A DNA stretch of 64,000 bases from Natranaerovirga pectinivora (GTDB lineage Bacteria; Bacillota; Clostridia; Lachnospirales; DSM-24629), in the NCBI RefSeq assembly GCF_004342165.1, contig NZ_SMAL01000006.1, forward strand, positions 1-64,000, given 5' to 3'. Position numbers and translations under genes: made by a program. The notes beneath the pieces were generated by a model. The model saw nothing but the letters and a program-made list of their open reading frames with translations, made no database searches and had not been told where the DNA came from. Of this stretch, positions 29,198 through 37,401 are shown piece by piece (positions within the stretch are counted from its first letter, which is position 1; every line of letters begins with the position of its first letter).

Positions 29198-30166
29198 ATG
29201 TCCTTTTCTACAATGGTAAAAGAAGAAATAGCAAGGCATCTTGGGCATGGAAGGCATTGTGAAATAGCAGAAATAGCAGCGATTATAAATATGTGTGGAA
29301 GAGTGAAAGTATTAGCTGAAAATGAAGCATCAATAAAGGTTCAAACTGAAAATGCAGCAGTGGCAAGAAAATACTTTACATTAATTAAGAAAACGTTTAA
29401 TATTAATACAGAAGTATTAATACGAAGAAATACATACCTTAAAAAGAATAGGGTATATATAATGGTTATTGGTAATCCAACAAAAAGTATGGATGTATTA
29501 AAAGCAACAAAGCTAATTTATGAAAAAAATGGGGAATACAAAAGGAACTATGAAGTTAATCCCCTATTGATTCAAAGGACATGTTGTAAAAGAGCTTATA
29601 TTAGGGGCGCTTTTTTAGGTGGTGGGTCATTAAGTGATCCAGAGAAAACTTATCATCTAGAATTTGTAAATCCTAATAAAAGCCATAGTAGCTCTTTGCA
29701 AGAACTCATTAATGGCTTTGAGATGGATGCAAAAATAGTACAAAGAAAAAAATACTATGTTGTTTATTTAAAAGAAGGTACTCAGATAGTAGACTTACTA
29801 AATGTTATGGAAGCTCATATAGCATTAATGGATTTAGAAAATGTAAGAATACTAAAAGAAATGAGAAATAACGTAAATAGAATTGTTAATTGCGAGACAG
29901 CCAATCTTAATAAAACAGTATCTGCGGCAGTTAGACAGTTAGATGATATAAGATATATTGAGGAAACCATTGGATTAGATAAGTTGCCTCAACCTTTAGA
30001 AGAAATAGCAAGAGTAAGATTGGAATACACTTCAGAAAGTTTAAAAGAATTAGGAATGTACTTAGATCCACCTGTTGGTAAATCAGGAGTGAACCACAGG
30101 CTTAGAAAAATAAGTGCTATAGCCCAGGAACTAAGGGATGAAAAGGGAGGAGAATTCTATGATTAA
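29198..30166 (+). CDS. whiA: Sporulation/division transcription factor WhiA
   Basis: WhiA has an N-terminal LAGLIDADG-like fold (residues ~1-205) with RGAFLGGGSLSDPEKTYHLEF near 140-160. A C-terminal helix-turn-helix follows (LDKLPQPLEEIARVRLEY; LGMYLDPPVGKSGVNHRLRKI). Length 322 is normal. In Streptomyces it activates division genes during sporulation; in Firmicutes it is linked to division and chromosome segregation. It overlaps the crh gene by 8 bp. Confidence 0.95.
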   Translation: MSFSTMVKEEIARHLGHGRHCEIAEIAAIINMCGRVKVLAENEASIKVQTENAAVARKYFTLIKKTFNINTEVLIRRNTYLKKNRVYIMVIGNPTKSMDVLKATKLIYEKNGEYKRNYEVNPLLIQRTCCKRAYIRGAFLGGGSLSDPEKTYHLEFVNPNKSHSSSLQELINGFEMDAKIVQRKKYYVVYLKEGTQIVDLLNVMEAHIALMDLENVRILKEMRNNVNRIVNCETANLNKTVSAAVRQLDDIRYIEETIGLDKLPQPLEEIARVRLEYTSESLKELGMYLDPPVGKSGVNHRLRKISAIAQELRDEKGGEFYD

Positions 30167-30416
30167 GAAAGATTTAAAGGTAAAACTGGCTTCAGGATTT
30201 GAAGCAAGACCAGTAGCTTTATTTGTTCAGGTAGCAAGTAAATTTGAATCTAGTATTTATGTAGAAATGGAAGACAAAAAGGTAAATGCAAAAAGCATAA
30301 TGGGTATGATGAGTTTAGGTGTATTAGAAGGCGAAGAAATAACCGTTGTTGCAGATGGCAGTGACGAAGAAGAAGCAATGAATGAAATCGAAAAATATTT
30401 AAGTGCAACAGTATAA
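30159..30416 (+). CDS. crh: Crh-type HPr-like protein, Glu at position 15
   Basis: 85-residue HPr fold. The phosphotransfer histidine of HPr (His15 in GLHARPA) is replaced by glutamate here (GFEARPV, E15), so it cannot relay PTS phosphate. The regulatory serine is kept (S46 in NAKSIMGMMSLGV). This matches Crh, the catabolite-repression paralogue of Bacillus, which has glutamine at 15 and lies after whiA in the same order. It probably acts as a CcpA corepressor when phosphorylated by HprK. The start is ATG 30159, 8 bases from GGGAGG; an upstream in-frame ATG lies in whiA. Confidence 0.9.
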   Translation: MIKKDLKVKLASGFEARPVALFVQVASKFESSIYVEMEDKKVNAKSIMGMMSLGVLEGEEITVVADGSDEEEAMNEIEKYLSATV

Positions 30417-30437
30417 ACACGGGAAACCGTGTTTTTT
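30416..30437 (+). terminator. Terminator after crh
   Basis: AACACGG/CCGTGTT stem with a GAAA tetraloop and six T residues, beginning at the stop codon. Confidence 0.9.
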
Positions 30438-30559
30438 ATATGCAAAAAAAGCTACTTTCCATATATTATAATAATTTCCATAACTAACCACTATATCTTA
30501 GAGAAATTTACAGATACTAGGTAATAAGAAAAAAAATACAGCTTTTACAGAGGTGAGTT

Positions 30560-31414
30560 ATGAGGAAATTATTAATAATTATAACGGTACTATTACTAAT
30601 GGTAGGATGTTCCAAGGAGCAGGAAACAAGTGTTGACAACCTGATAGAAGTAGAAGCAGATTTAACCATAGGATTTGAATCCTATCCTTCATCATTAGCT
30701 CAAAGTTTTTTGTTGAAAAATATATTAGAGAATAAAGGCTATATAGTCTCCTTAAAAAACATCTCAGATCAGAACAAATATGAAGCAATAGAACAAAAGA
30801 AGATCGATGTCGCTTTTGGGTGTTGGTTACCGGATATCAATATGTTAGATTTAATACAATATGAAGACTCAGTAGAAACTCTAGGAATCAACTATGCATC
30901 TAGTGAAATAAGATTGTACGCCCCATTTTATTCACATATATCTGATGTGACGGAATTAAATTTTTATAGAAAGAATCTTGATAGGACTATATATGTATTA
31001 GAAAGCAATAATGATTACCTTTATAATATGATTGATACATGGTTAGAAACAAAGGAAATAGACTATACCTTACAGACTCTAACAGTAAATGAATTAGATC
31101 AAAAAATAAAAGAATACGCAGAAGAAAACAAATGGTTTGTATTTGCAGGTTGGTCCCCACACTATTTATTAGGGAAATACAATCTAAGACCATTAACAGG
31201 AAAAACATTTATATTCCCTCAGCAAAACCATACAATTATAAATAAAAATTATGATAATGAAGAAATAAGAAGGGTTATAAAAGATTTTTATCTAGAGCCT
31301 TGGGAAATGAATGAATTGTTATTAATTCTTACAGAAAATGAAGTAAGAAAGTACAATAAGGAAATAGAAAATTGGATAAGAAGAAGTCCTAACTTGCAGA
31401 ATCGAATAAGATAG
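30560..31414 (+). CDS. Lipoprotein, OpuAC/ProX-like substrate-binding protein
   Basis: Lipobox LLMVGC puts the lipidated cysteine near residue 17. The remainder fits the glycine-betaine/proline-betaine binding fold (OpuAC type): LTIGFESYPSS at the start of the mature domain, IDVAFGCWLPD near 84-94, and FVFAGWSPHYLLGKYNLRPL near 194-213. No permease or ATPase gene adjoins it, so it is an orphan binding protein. The ligand is unproven; aromatic residues (W in CWLP and GWSPHY) fit a quaternary-amine cage. Confidence 0.75.
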   Translation: MRKLLIIITVLLLMVGCSKEQETSVDNLIEVEADLTIGFESYPSSLAQSFLLKNILENKGYIVSLKNISDQNKYEAIEQKKIDVAFGCWLPDINMLDLIQYEDSVETLGINYASSEIRLYAPFYSHISDVTELNFYRKNLDRTIYVLESNNDYLYNMIDTWLETKEIDYTLQTLTVNELDQKIKEYAEENKWFVFAGWSPHYLLGKYNLRPLTGKTFIFPQQNHTIINKNYDNEEIRRVIKDFYLEPWEMNELLLILTENEVRKYNKEIENWIRRSPNLQNRIR

Positions 31415-31423
31415 AAAATTTGG

Positions 31424-31464
31424 AAAAGCAGTATTTTAAGTTTCTTTGAATACTGCTTTTTTTT
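31424..31464 (+). terminator. Terminator after the binding lipoprotein
   Basis: AAAAGCAGTATT / AATACTGCTTTT stem with a 13-base loop and eight T residues. Confidence 0.9.
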
Positions 31465-31598
31465 AGGTATGGGTATCAACTTAAGAGAGTGCAATAAATA
31501 ATTGTCCTGTTTAAAAGGTATTTAGGAAAAATAAAAATCACCATACTTAAGTTTTTTACACACCGATTAATTATTAATGTATACATAAAAAATAAAAG

Positions 31599-31636
31599 AC
31601 AAACAGTCATATTTAACAATGATTGTTTGTTTTTTT
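31599..31636 (+). terminator. Second terminator-like hairpin before the met operon
   Basis: ACAAACAGTCAT / ATGATTGTTTGT stem followed by six T residues. It lies upstream of the metN promoter, so it more likely stops read-through than attenuates metN. A small stem TGTTGAA/TTCAACA (31638-31654) follows. The stretch 31465-31598 shows nothing else; no SAM riboswitch or T-box is recognisable. Confidence 0.6.
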
Positions 31637-31676
31637 GTGTTGAAGTATTCAACATAGAAAATTATGTCGAAAGATG

Positions 31677-31754
31677 TTGACATCATAAAAAATCTATTAT
31701 ATCATATACGAATGTTAGGATACAAAACATATTAAACATATAAGTAAAATATGG
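31677..31754 (+). promoter_or_regulatory. metNIQ promoter and ACATA-N9-TATG dyad
   Basis: TTGACA (31677-31682), 17 bp, TATCAT (31700-31705). Thirty bp downstream is AAACATATAAGTAAAATATGG; its dyad ACATA-N9-TATGG covers 31736-31754. The same dyad follows the promoters at 34512 and 36272. A GCGC-stemmed hairpin (AAGCGC/GCGCTT, 31765-31783) lies between it and the gene. Confidence 0.6.
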
Positions 31755-31824
31755 AATAAGATGGAAGCGCATTATAAGCGCTTTAACGAAATAAATGATC
31801 GAAGCAGTAAAGGAGAGAAGACAG

Positions 31825-32832
31825 TTGATAGAGCTTAGAAATCTTCATAAAGTTTATAATACTCGTGGAAAAGCAGTTCAAGCCTTAAATAATGTCAACA
31901 TTAGGATTAACAAAGGTGAAATATTTGGTGTTATAGGACTAAGTGGGGCAGGCAAATCCTCTCTTATAAGATGTATCAATATGTTAGAAACGCCAAATTC
32001 AGGTGAAGTGATTGTTGAAGGTACAGACTTAACAAAGCTTAAACCTAAGGCCTTGCGTACCTACAGAAAAAAAATAGGAATGATCTTTCAGCAATTTAAC
32101 TTATTAATGAATTCAACAGTCTATGATAACATTGCTTTTCCATTAAAAATCGCAAAGGTTTCAAAGAGTGAGATAGATAGAAGAGTGAATGAATTATTAG
32201 AGTTGGTAGAATTAAAAGATAAGAAAGATTCTTACCCATCCCAGCTATCAGGTGGTCAAAAACAAAGAGTAGGTATTGCAAGAGCTCTAGCTAATAATCC
32301 AGATATAATATTATCAGATGAAGCAACATCTGCCCTTGATCCAACAACAACAGAATCTATTTTAAATTTATTAAAAAACATTAATAAGGAACTAGGTATT
32401 ACAGTGGTATTAATCACTCACGAAATGTCTGTTATTAAAAAGATTTGTGATAGAGTGGCTGTAATGGAAAATGGAGAAGTAGTTGAAGAAGGCAGTGTAA
32501 TTCAAGTATTTGCAAAGCCAAAAACTCAAGTAGCAAAAAAATTCTTAAAAGATACAATTACTGAATTGCCTAAAGGATTTATAGCAGGGATTTCTAGTAA
32601 TGAAAAAATACTTAGACTATTTTTTATAGGGGATAGTGCAACAGAGCCTATTATATCTAATATGATTAAACAATTTGATATAGACATTACCATACTTGCA
32701 GGCAACATTGAGCGAATTCAAGATTCAGCAGTAGGTAACTTGTTAATAAAAATAAAAGGCAGCAAAGAGAGTATTGCATCAGCCATGGGTTATCTTGAAA
32801 AAAATAAATTAGGAATCGAGGTGACCAAATAA
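31825..32832 (+). CDS. metN: Methionine ABC transporter ATP-binding protein
   Basis: ATPase of the methionine importer. Walker A is GLSGAGKSS near 37-45, signature LSGGQKQR near 141, and Walker B IILSDEATSALDP near 162. The last ~75 residues form the NIL domain (LRLFFIGDSATEPIISNMI...), the regulatory methionine-binding module of MetN. The start is TTG with AAAGGAG ten bases upstream; the ATG 30 bp earlier is in frame but has no RBS. metI follows with a one-base overlap (TAATG). Confidence 0.95.
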   Translation: MIELRNLHKVYNTRGKAVQALNNVNIRINKGEIFGVIGLSGAGKSSLIRCINMLETPNSGEVIVEGTDLTKLKPKALRTYRKKIGMIFQQFNLLMNSTVYDNIAFPLKIAKVSKSEIDRRVNELLELVELKDKKDSYPSQLSGGQKQRVGIARALANNPDIILSDEATSALDPTTTESILNLLKNINKELGITVVLITHEMSVIKKICDRVAVMENGEVVEEGSVIQVFAKPKTQVAKKFLKDTITELPKGFIAGISSNEKILRLFFIGDSATEPIISNMIKQFDIDITILAGNIERIQDSAVGNLLIKIKGSKESIASAMGYLEKNKLGIEVTK

Positions 32833-33503
32833 TGAGTGGATTTATTAATTATATAGTAAAAATGTTACAACTTCTGTATCCATCTTTACTAGAAACCTTG
32901 TATATGGTATTTTTCTCAACCATTTTATCATTAATAATGGGATTGGTTTTAGGAATCATTCTTGTTGTTACTGAAAAAGGACATATTTGGGAAAAAGCGA
33001 GACTTAATAAAGTATTAAATAGAATAGTAAACATAACAAGATCCATTCCATTTATTATATTGATGATAGCAATTTTTCCTATATCAAGGTTGATTGTTGG
33101 AACAATTATAGGATCAACCGCGACGATAGTACCCTTATCAATTGCAGCTGCACCTTTTGTGGCAAGAGTTATTGAATCTTCGTTAAAAGAAGTAAATTGG
33201 GGCGTTATAGAAGCAGCATTATCTGTAGGAGCAACAACGCCTCAAATCATTTTTAAAGTAATGATGCCAGAAGCTTTACCATCTTTAATACTTGGTTTGA
33301 CCATTACCATCATAAATATAGTAGGGTATTCTGCAATGGCAGGAGCTATTGGAGGTGGAGGCATTGGTGACTTGGCCATTAGATTTGGTTTTCATAGACA
33401 TCAAATCGATGTCCTTTACGCTTCTATTATTGTACTGATTATCTTAGTAGAGATCATTCAGTATATTGGATATTTTTTCGCGAGGAAAGCAAATAAAAGA
33501 TAA
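32832..33503 (+). CDS. metI: Methionine ABC transporter permease
   Basis: Five-helix permease of the MetI family (223 residues) with the cytoplasmic coupling motif EAALSVGATTPQIIFKVMMPEALP near 135-158. GAGGTGA in the end of metN serves as its RBS. It is the membrane channel for methionine between MetN and MetQ. Confidence 0.95.
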   Translation: MSGFINYIVKMLQLLYPSLLETLYMVFFSTILSLIMGLVLGIILVVTEKGHIWEKARLNKVLNRIVNITRSIPFIILMIAIFPISRLIVGTIIGSTATIVPLSIAAAPFVARVIESSLKEVNWGVIEAALSVGATTPQIIFKVMMPEALPSLILGLTITIINIVGYSAMAGAIGGGGIGDLAIRFGFHRHQIDVLYASIIVLIILVEIIQYIGYFFARKANKR

Positions 33504-33569
33504 ACTTTTTAGTAATTTATGTGACATAGTCACTTTTTATAAAAAAACAATATAAAGGAGTAGATATAT

Positions 33570-34385
33570 ATGAAAAAAAGAATTTTATCATTATTATTAG
33601 TAGCTATGATTGTTGTCCTTGCAGGTTGTTCAACAAATAATACAGAAACTAGCAATCAACAAGTCAACAAAAAGTTAGTGGTAGGAGCAACACCAGTACC
33701 ACATGCAGAGATATTAGAATTTGTTAAACCAATCTTAGAAGAGCAAGGTATAGAATTAGTAATTAGAGAATTTACAGATTATGTTACACCAAATATGGCA
33801 TTAAATGAAAAACAATTAGATGCAAACTTTTTTCAACATGTACCTTATATGAATAACTTTGCAGAAAACAACAATGTAGAATTGGTATCTGTAGCAACAG
33901 TCCATGTAGAACCTATGGGATTGTATTCTGTAAAAATTGATGCCTTTGAAGATTTAAGAGATGGGGCTATCATTGCAGTGCCTAACGATGCAACAAATGA
34001 GGGAAGAGCATTACTTCTTCTTCAAGCCTACGGCTTAATTAAATTAGCTGACGAAACAGGTCTTGTACAAACGCCTAGAGATATTGTAGAGAATCCTAAA
34101 AACTTAGTATTTAGAGAATTAGAAGCAGCAGTACTACCAAGAGTATTAGTAGATGTTGATGCAGCAGTTATAAACACTAACTTTGCTCTTGAGGCAGACT
34201 TTAATCCAACAGATGATGCTTTAATTATGGAAGATAAAGATTCTCCATATGCCAACATCTTAACAGTTCGTCCAGACAACAAAGAGGATGAATTGATTCA
34301 AGCATTAATAAACGTATTGAATTCTGACGAAGTAAGAGCATTTATTCTTGAGAGATATGAAGGTGCAATTGTACCAGCATTTTAG
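33570..34385 (+). CDS. metQ: Methionine-binding lipoprotein
   Basis: NlpA/MetQ family. Lipobox VVLAGC places the lipidated cysteine near residue 20. Mature-domain hallmarks are LVVGATPVPHAEILEFVKP, QLDANFFQHVPYMNNF, VHVEPMGLYSVK and VDAAVINTNFALEA. 271 residues is typical. It captures methionine (possibly also sulfoxides) outside the membrane. It is followed by a terminator, so metNIQ is a complete three-gene operon. Confidence 0.95.
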   Translation: MKKRILSLLLVAMIVVLAGCSTNNTETSNQQVNKKLVVGATPVPHAEILEFVKPILEEQGIELVIREFTDYVTPNMALNEKQLDANFFQHVPYMNNFAENNNVELVSVATVHVEPMGLYSVKIDAFEDLRDGAIIAVPNDATNEGRALLLLQAYGLIKLADETGLVQTPRDIVENPKNLVFRELEAAVLPRVLVDVDAAVINTNFALEADFNPTDDALIMEDKDSPYANILTVRPDNKEDELIQALINVLNSDEVRAFILERYEGAIVPAF

Positions 34386-34397
34386 GAAATAAAAGTA

Positions 34398-34440
34398 AAT
34401 ACTAAGATTAGCCATATAAAATGCTGATCTTAGTATTTTT
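34398..34440 (+). terminator. Terminator after metQ
   Basis: AAATACTAAGAT / ATCTTAGTATTT outer stem plus an inner AGC/GCT pair, ending in a T run. Confidence 0.85.
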
Positions 34441-34511
34441 AGTTTAAAGAAAATAACGTTTAAACATAATAATACAATATAGAAAAAATATAAAAACTTT
34501 TTGTAGGCCTA

Positions 34512-34660
34512 TTGACAAGTGGTAAAAATTATTATAATATTACATCAGTGCTGTAACAGATTAAACATATAAGAATAGTATGTATTGAGGTTGGAAATAA
34601 AACATAAGCCTTATATGTTGAAAGTAATTTTTTTTACCCTATAACCTAGTAAACATATAT
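34512..34660 (+). promoter_or_regulatory. yeiH-type gene promoter with three dyads
   Basis: TTGACA (34512-34517) and TATAAT (34533-34538; 15-bp spacer). Downstream lie ACATA-TAAGAATAG-TATGT (34565-34583), a shorter version ACATA-N7-TATGT (34602-34618) and a half-matching AAACATATATG (34651-34661). The first is nearly identical to those before metN and the carrier gene. Three sites in a 110-base leader suggest cooperative control. Confidence 0.6.
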
Positions 34661-34691
34661 GAAATACATAATTCAATGGGAGGTATTTAAA

Positions 34692-36017
34692 ATGAGTCAA
34701 GTAAATGAAAAGAAATCAAATGGGAGATTTAGCTCTTTAATATTAAAAGAAGATTGGTGGGCAGTTTGGTTAGGCATTATCCTTATGGTAGCAACTCTTG
34801 TTGGATGGTTAACTAAACCAGTGTTACCAGGAAGATGGGGACGCGAAGGTTCTTTTGATATCGTAAAGTCAATTAACTTTGAAAATTTACCAGGAATACT
34901 ATGGACAGGAATTGTATCTTGGGCAGTGTTTTCATTAGCAGTATATTTCTTTAAAAGAAGTAATTTTAAAAAGTTTGTAGTAAGCTTTCCTATAATATTT
35001 GTTTTAGCAATTGTAGCCTTTTTAATAGGTAATTATAATCCTTGGAGACATTATGGATTTAACAATGTTATTTGGGCATTAGTGATTGGTTTAATCATTA
35101 GTAATACAATTAAAACACCTGAATTCTTAAAAGGTGCCATGTACACAGAATTATTTATAAAAACAGGTTTAGTACTTTTAGGTGCTTCCATTTTATTTGA
35201 TAGAGTATTAGAACTAGGCGCTTTAGGATTAGGGGTTGCTTGGATCGTAACACCATTAGTAATTGTAATAATGTACTGGTTCTCACAAAGAGTTTTAAAA
35301 ATGAAAGATGGACGTAGTTTAGCCATAACATTAGTATCTGCATTATCCGTATGTGGGGTATCAGCAGCAATCGCAACTGGTTCAGCAGCAAAAGCAAAAA
35401 AAGAAGAAATCAGTTTAGCCATATCAATCAGTTTGATCTTTACAATTTTAATGATGATCTTTATGCCGGTTCTTATAAGAGTAATGGGACTTTCTCCAGC
35501 AGTTGGAGGGGCTTGGATTGGTGGTACTGTAGATGCAACAGGTGCCGTTGTTGCAGCAAGTACTATGTTAGGTGAAGAAGCAATGCAAGTAGCAGCTATA
35601 ATTAAAATGGTTCAAAATGTATTAATTGGTATCGTTGCTTTTGCAGTAGCTGCATTCTTTACAACAGTTTATGAAAAAGACGCTGAGGGTAAAAGAACTG
35701 TAAGTGTTAAAGAGATTTGGATTAGAATGCCTAAGTTTATACTTGGATTCATTGGTGCATCATTAGTATTTTCTTTTATCATACCAGGAGATTCAGTATC
35801 AGCAAGTTTATCCGTGTTAAATGATTATAGAGAGTTTTTCTTTACACTAGCATTTATAAGCATTGGGTTAGAGTCTAACTTTAAAGATATGGCTAAGTTA
35901 GTAAAAGGTGGAAACCCACTTAAATTATATTTAGTAGGTCAAACCCTTAATATTGTATTAACATTAATAGCAGCTATCGTATTTTTTGGTGGAAGGTTCT
36001 TTACACTACCTTTCTAG
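34692..36017 (+). CDS. YeiH family (UPF0324) transporter
   Basis: Integral membrane protein with about eleven helices. Family traits are NVIWALVIGLIISN (~125-138), LFIKTGLVLLGASILF (~155-170), LSVCGVSAAIATGSAAKAKKEEIS (~220-243) and GAWIGGTVDATGAVVAASTMLGEEA (~274-298). YeiH proteins are annotated as putative sulfate exporters, and in several bacteria neighbour sulfur genes; direction and substrate are not settled. The start is ATG 34692, 8 bases from GGGAGG. Its leader shares operator-like dyads with metNIQ and the carrier operon. Confidence 0.85.
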   Translation: MSQVNEKKSNGRFSSLILKEDWWAVWLGIILMVATLVGWLTKPVLPGRWGREGSFDIVKSINFENLPGILWTGIVSWAVFSLAVYFFKRSNFKKFVVSFPIIFVLAIVAFLIGNYNPWRHYGFNNVIWALVIGLIISNTIKTPEFLKGAMYTELFIKTGLVLLGASILFDRVLELGALGLGVAWIVTPLVIVIMYWFSQRVLKMKDGRSLAITLVSALSVCGVSAAIATGSAAKAKKEEISLAISISLIFTILMMIFMPVLIRVMGLSPAVGGAWIGGTVDATGAVVAASTMLGEEAMQVAAIIKMVQNVLIGIVAFAVAAFFTTVYEKDAEGKRTVSVKEIWIRMPKFILGFIGASLVFSFIIPGDSVSASLSVLNDYREFFFTLAFISIGLESNFKDMAKLVKGGNPLKLYLVGQTLNIVLTLIAAIVFFGGRFFTLPF

Positions 36018-36031
36018 AAAGAGTGGTATAA

Positions 36032-36211
36032 ATGAAAAAACTAAAATTAAACATAAAAAGAATATTGATCGGATTGGTTCTTGTTAGCGTAGTTTATATT
36101 GTTGCTGCAGATTTAGATAATTCTCAAACAAAAAGAAGTGGCGCAGGAGATATTTGGTGGGCAGGTGTGCCAGAAATCCACGAAATCTACGACAACTTAA
36201 ATAGCAAATAG
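36032..36211 (+). CDS. 59-residue single-helix membrane microprotein
   Basis: A frame of 60 codons starts 14 bp after the yeiH-type gene, with AAAGAGTGG before its ATG. A lysine-rich start (MKKLKLNIKR) precedes one transmembrane helix (ILIGLVLVSVVYIVAADL). A ~35-residue outside tail contains SGAGDIWWAGVPEIHEIY. I do not recognise it. Its spacing implies co-transcription with the transporter, and the helix suggests an accessory subunit. Confidence 0.65.
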   Translation: MKKLKLNIKRILIGLVLVSVVYIVAADLDNSQTKRSGAGDIWWAGVPEIHEIYDNLNSK

Positions 36212-36271
36212 AGGTGAGGATAGTTTTCCTTCTTATATGTAAAACTAAATGGTATATATGAGTCCGTTTTA

Positions 36272-36340
36272 TTGACATTTTGGGCTAATCATGGTACTTT
36301 TTAATAAGATGAAAAGATAAAACATATAAGAATACTATGT
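36272..36340 (+). promoter_or_regulatory. Promoter and dyad of the sulfur-carrier operon
   Basis: TTGACA (36272-36277), 17 bp, TGG-TACTTT (36292-36300). The dyad ACATA-TAAGAATAC-TATGT (36322-36340) begins 22 bp after the -10, in the same relation as before metN and the yeiH-type gene. A TATAAT immediately after the dyad is too close to the RBS to be the main -10. Confidence 0.6.
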
Positions 36341-36360
36341 TATAATAGGAGGAATTATTT

Positions 36361-36576
36361 ATGCAAATCAAAATCAATGGTGAAGTGAAAGAATTAGAGA
36401 AAGCATTAAACGTAACAGAGCTTTTACAAACTCAAGATGTAAAAATGCCAGAAATGGTTTCAGTAGAACTTAATGGTGAAATAATAGATAGAGATGATTT
36501 TGATACAACAGTAGTAAAAGAAAATGATGAGGTGGAATTCCTATACTTTATGGGAGGTGGCGCATTTGGAATTTAA
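36361..36576 (+). CDS. ThiS/HcyS-like sulfur carrier with C-terminal extension
   Basis: 71-residue ubiquitin-fold carrier (beta-grasp pattern MQIKINGEVKELEKALNVTELL; VSVELNGEIIDRDDFDTTVV; DEVEFLYFMGGG). Active ThiS-type carriers end in Gly-Gly, which is adenylated and thiocarboxylated. Here GGG at 65-67 is followed by four residues, AFGI, so the tail must be cut first. In Wolinella the homologous HcyS needs such trimming by HcyD before it donates sulfur for homocysteine synthesis. The downstream ThiF-like and JAMM genes supply the activation and trimming enzymes. Thiamine genes are absent, which argues against a ThiS role. Confidence 0.85.
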   Translation: MQIKINGEVKELEKALNVTELLQTQDVKMPEMVSVELNGEIIDRDDFDTTVVKENDEVEFLYFMGGGAFGI

Positions 36577-37396
36577 TGAAGAACGCATTGAAAGGTATTC
36601 AAGACATATTATCTTATCAGAAGTAGGTGTTGAAGGCCAAGAGAAGTTATTAAATGCTAAAGTACTTGTAATCGGTACAGGTGGTTTAGGTGCGCCAGCA
36701 GCAATGTACCTTGCAGCAGCAGGTGTTGGAACCATTGGATTAGTTGATGGTGATGTGGTTGATTTATCGAACTTACAAAGACAAATTATCCATGGTACAA
36801 AAGATGTGAATAAAGATAAAGTGCAATCTGGAAAAGAAACAATTAATGAAATGAATCCAGATGTTAATGTGATTACTTATAATACTTTTGTTGATTCTTC
36901 AAATATATTAGATATTATCAAAGATCAAGACTATGATTTTATCATAGATGGTACGGATAATTTTAGTGCGAAATTTTTAATAAACGATGCCTGTGTTTTG
37001 GCTAAAAAGCCATATTCTCACGCAGGAATCATACGTTTTCAAGGTCAATTAACAACTTATCTTCCAGAAAACAATACACCATGTTACAGATGTATTTTCA
37101 AACAGCCACCTCCAGAAGGTGTTGTGCCTACCTGTAGAGAAGCTGGTGTTCTAGGTGTAATGGGTGGCGTAGTTGGGACATTACAAGCGACGGAAGCGGT
37201 TAAATACATCCTTGGATTAGGGGATTTATTAGCAGGATACCTTCTTACATACGATGCCCTTAAAATGGAATTTAGAAAAATTAAAATCAAGCATAATGGT
37301 AAATGTGGCGTATGTGGAGACAATCCAACAATTGATACATTAATTGATTACTCAGGACCTATTTGTGATTTAAAAAGCGGCAAATTGGAAGGGTGA
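36566..37396 (+). CDS. ThiF/MoeB-like carrier-activating enzyme (HcyF-like)
   Basis: E1-like adenylyltransferase that would activate the carrier's terminal glycine. The ATP-binding GTGGLGAPAAMYLAAAG is near 39-55, followed by DLSNLQRQ near 71-78. Zinc cysteines are paired as CYRC and CGVCG, and a possible transfer cysteine lies in VVPTCREAGVLG. 276 residues, without the C-terminal rhodanese domain of MOCS3-type enzymes, so sulfide or another donor must supply sulfur. The start is TTG. Its Shine-Dalgarno GGGAGGTGG is the stretch encoding the carrier's GGG motif, and the genes overlap by 11 bp. Confidence 0.9.
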   Translation: MEFNEERIERYSRHIILSEVGVEGQEKLLNAKVLVIGTGGLGAPAAMYLAAAGVGTIGLVDGDVVDLSNLQRQIIHGTKDVNKDKVQSGKETINEMNPDVNVITYNTFVDSSNILDIIKDQDYDFIIDGTDNFSAKFLINDACVLAKKPYSHAGIIRFQGQLTTYLPENNTPCYRCIFKQPPPEGVVPTCREAGVLGVMGGVVGTLQATEAVKYILGLGDLLAGYLLTYDALKMEFRKIKIKHNGKCGVCGDNPTIDTLIDYSGPICDLKSGKLEG

Positions 37397-37401
37397 TGCA
37401 A

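Noticed and set aside
31465-31824. SAM riboswitch or T-box controlling metNIQ
   Set aside because: No GGTGGAGGGA/GATGAAACC-type SAM-I segments and no T-box GGTGG core are present; only two hairpins, a promoter and the dyad.
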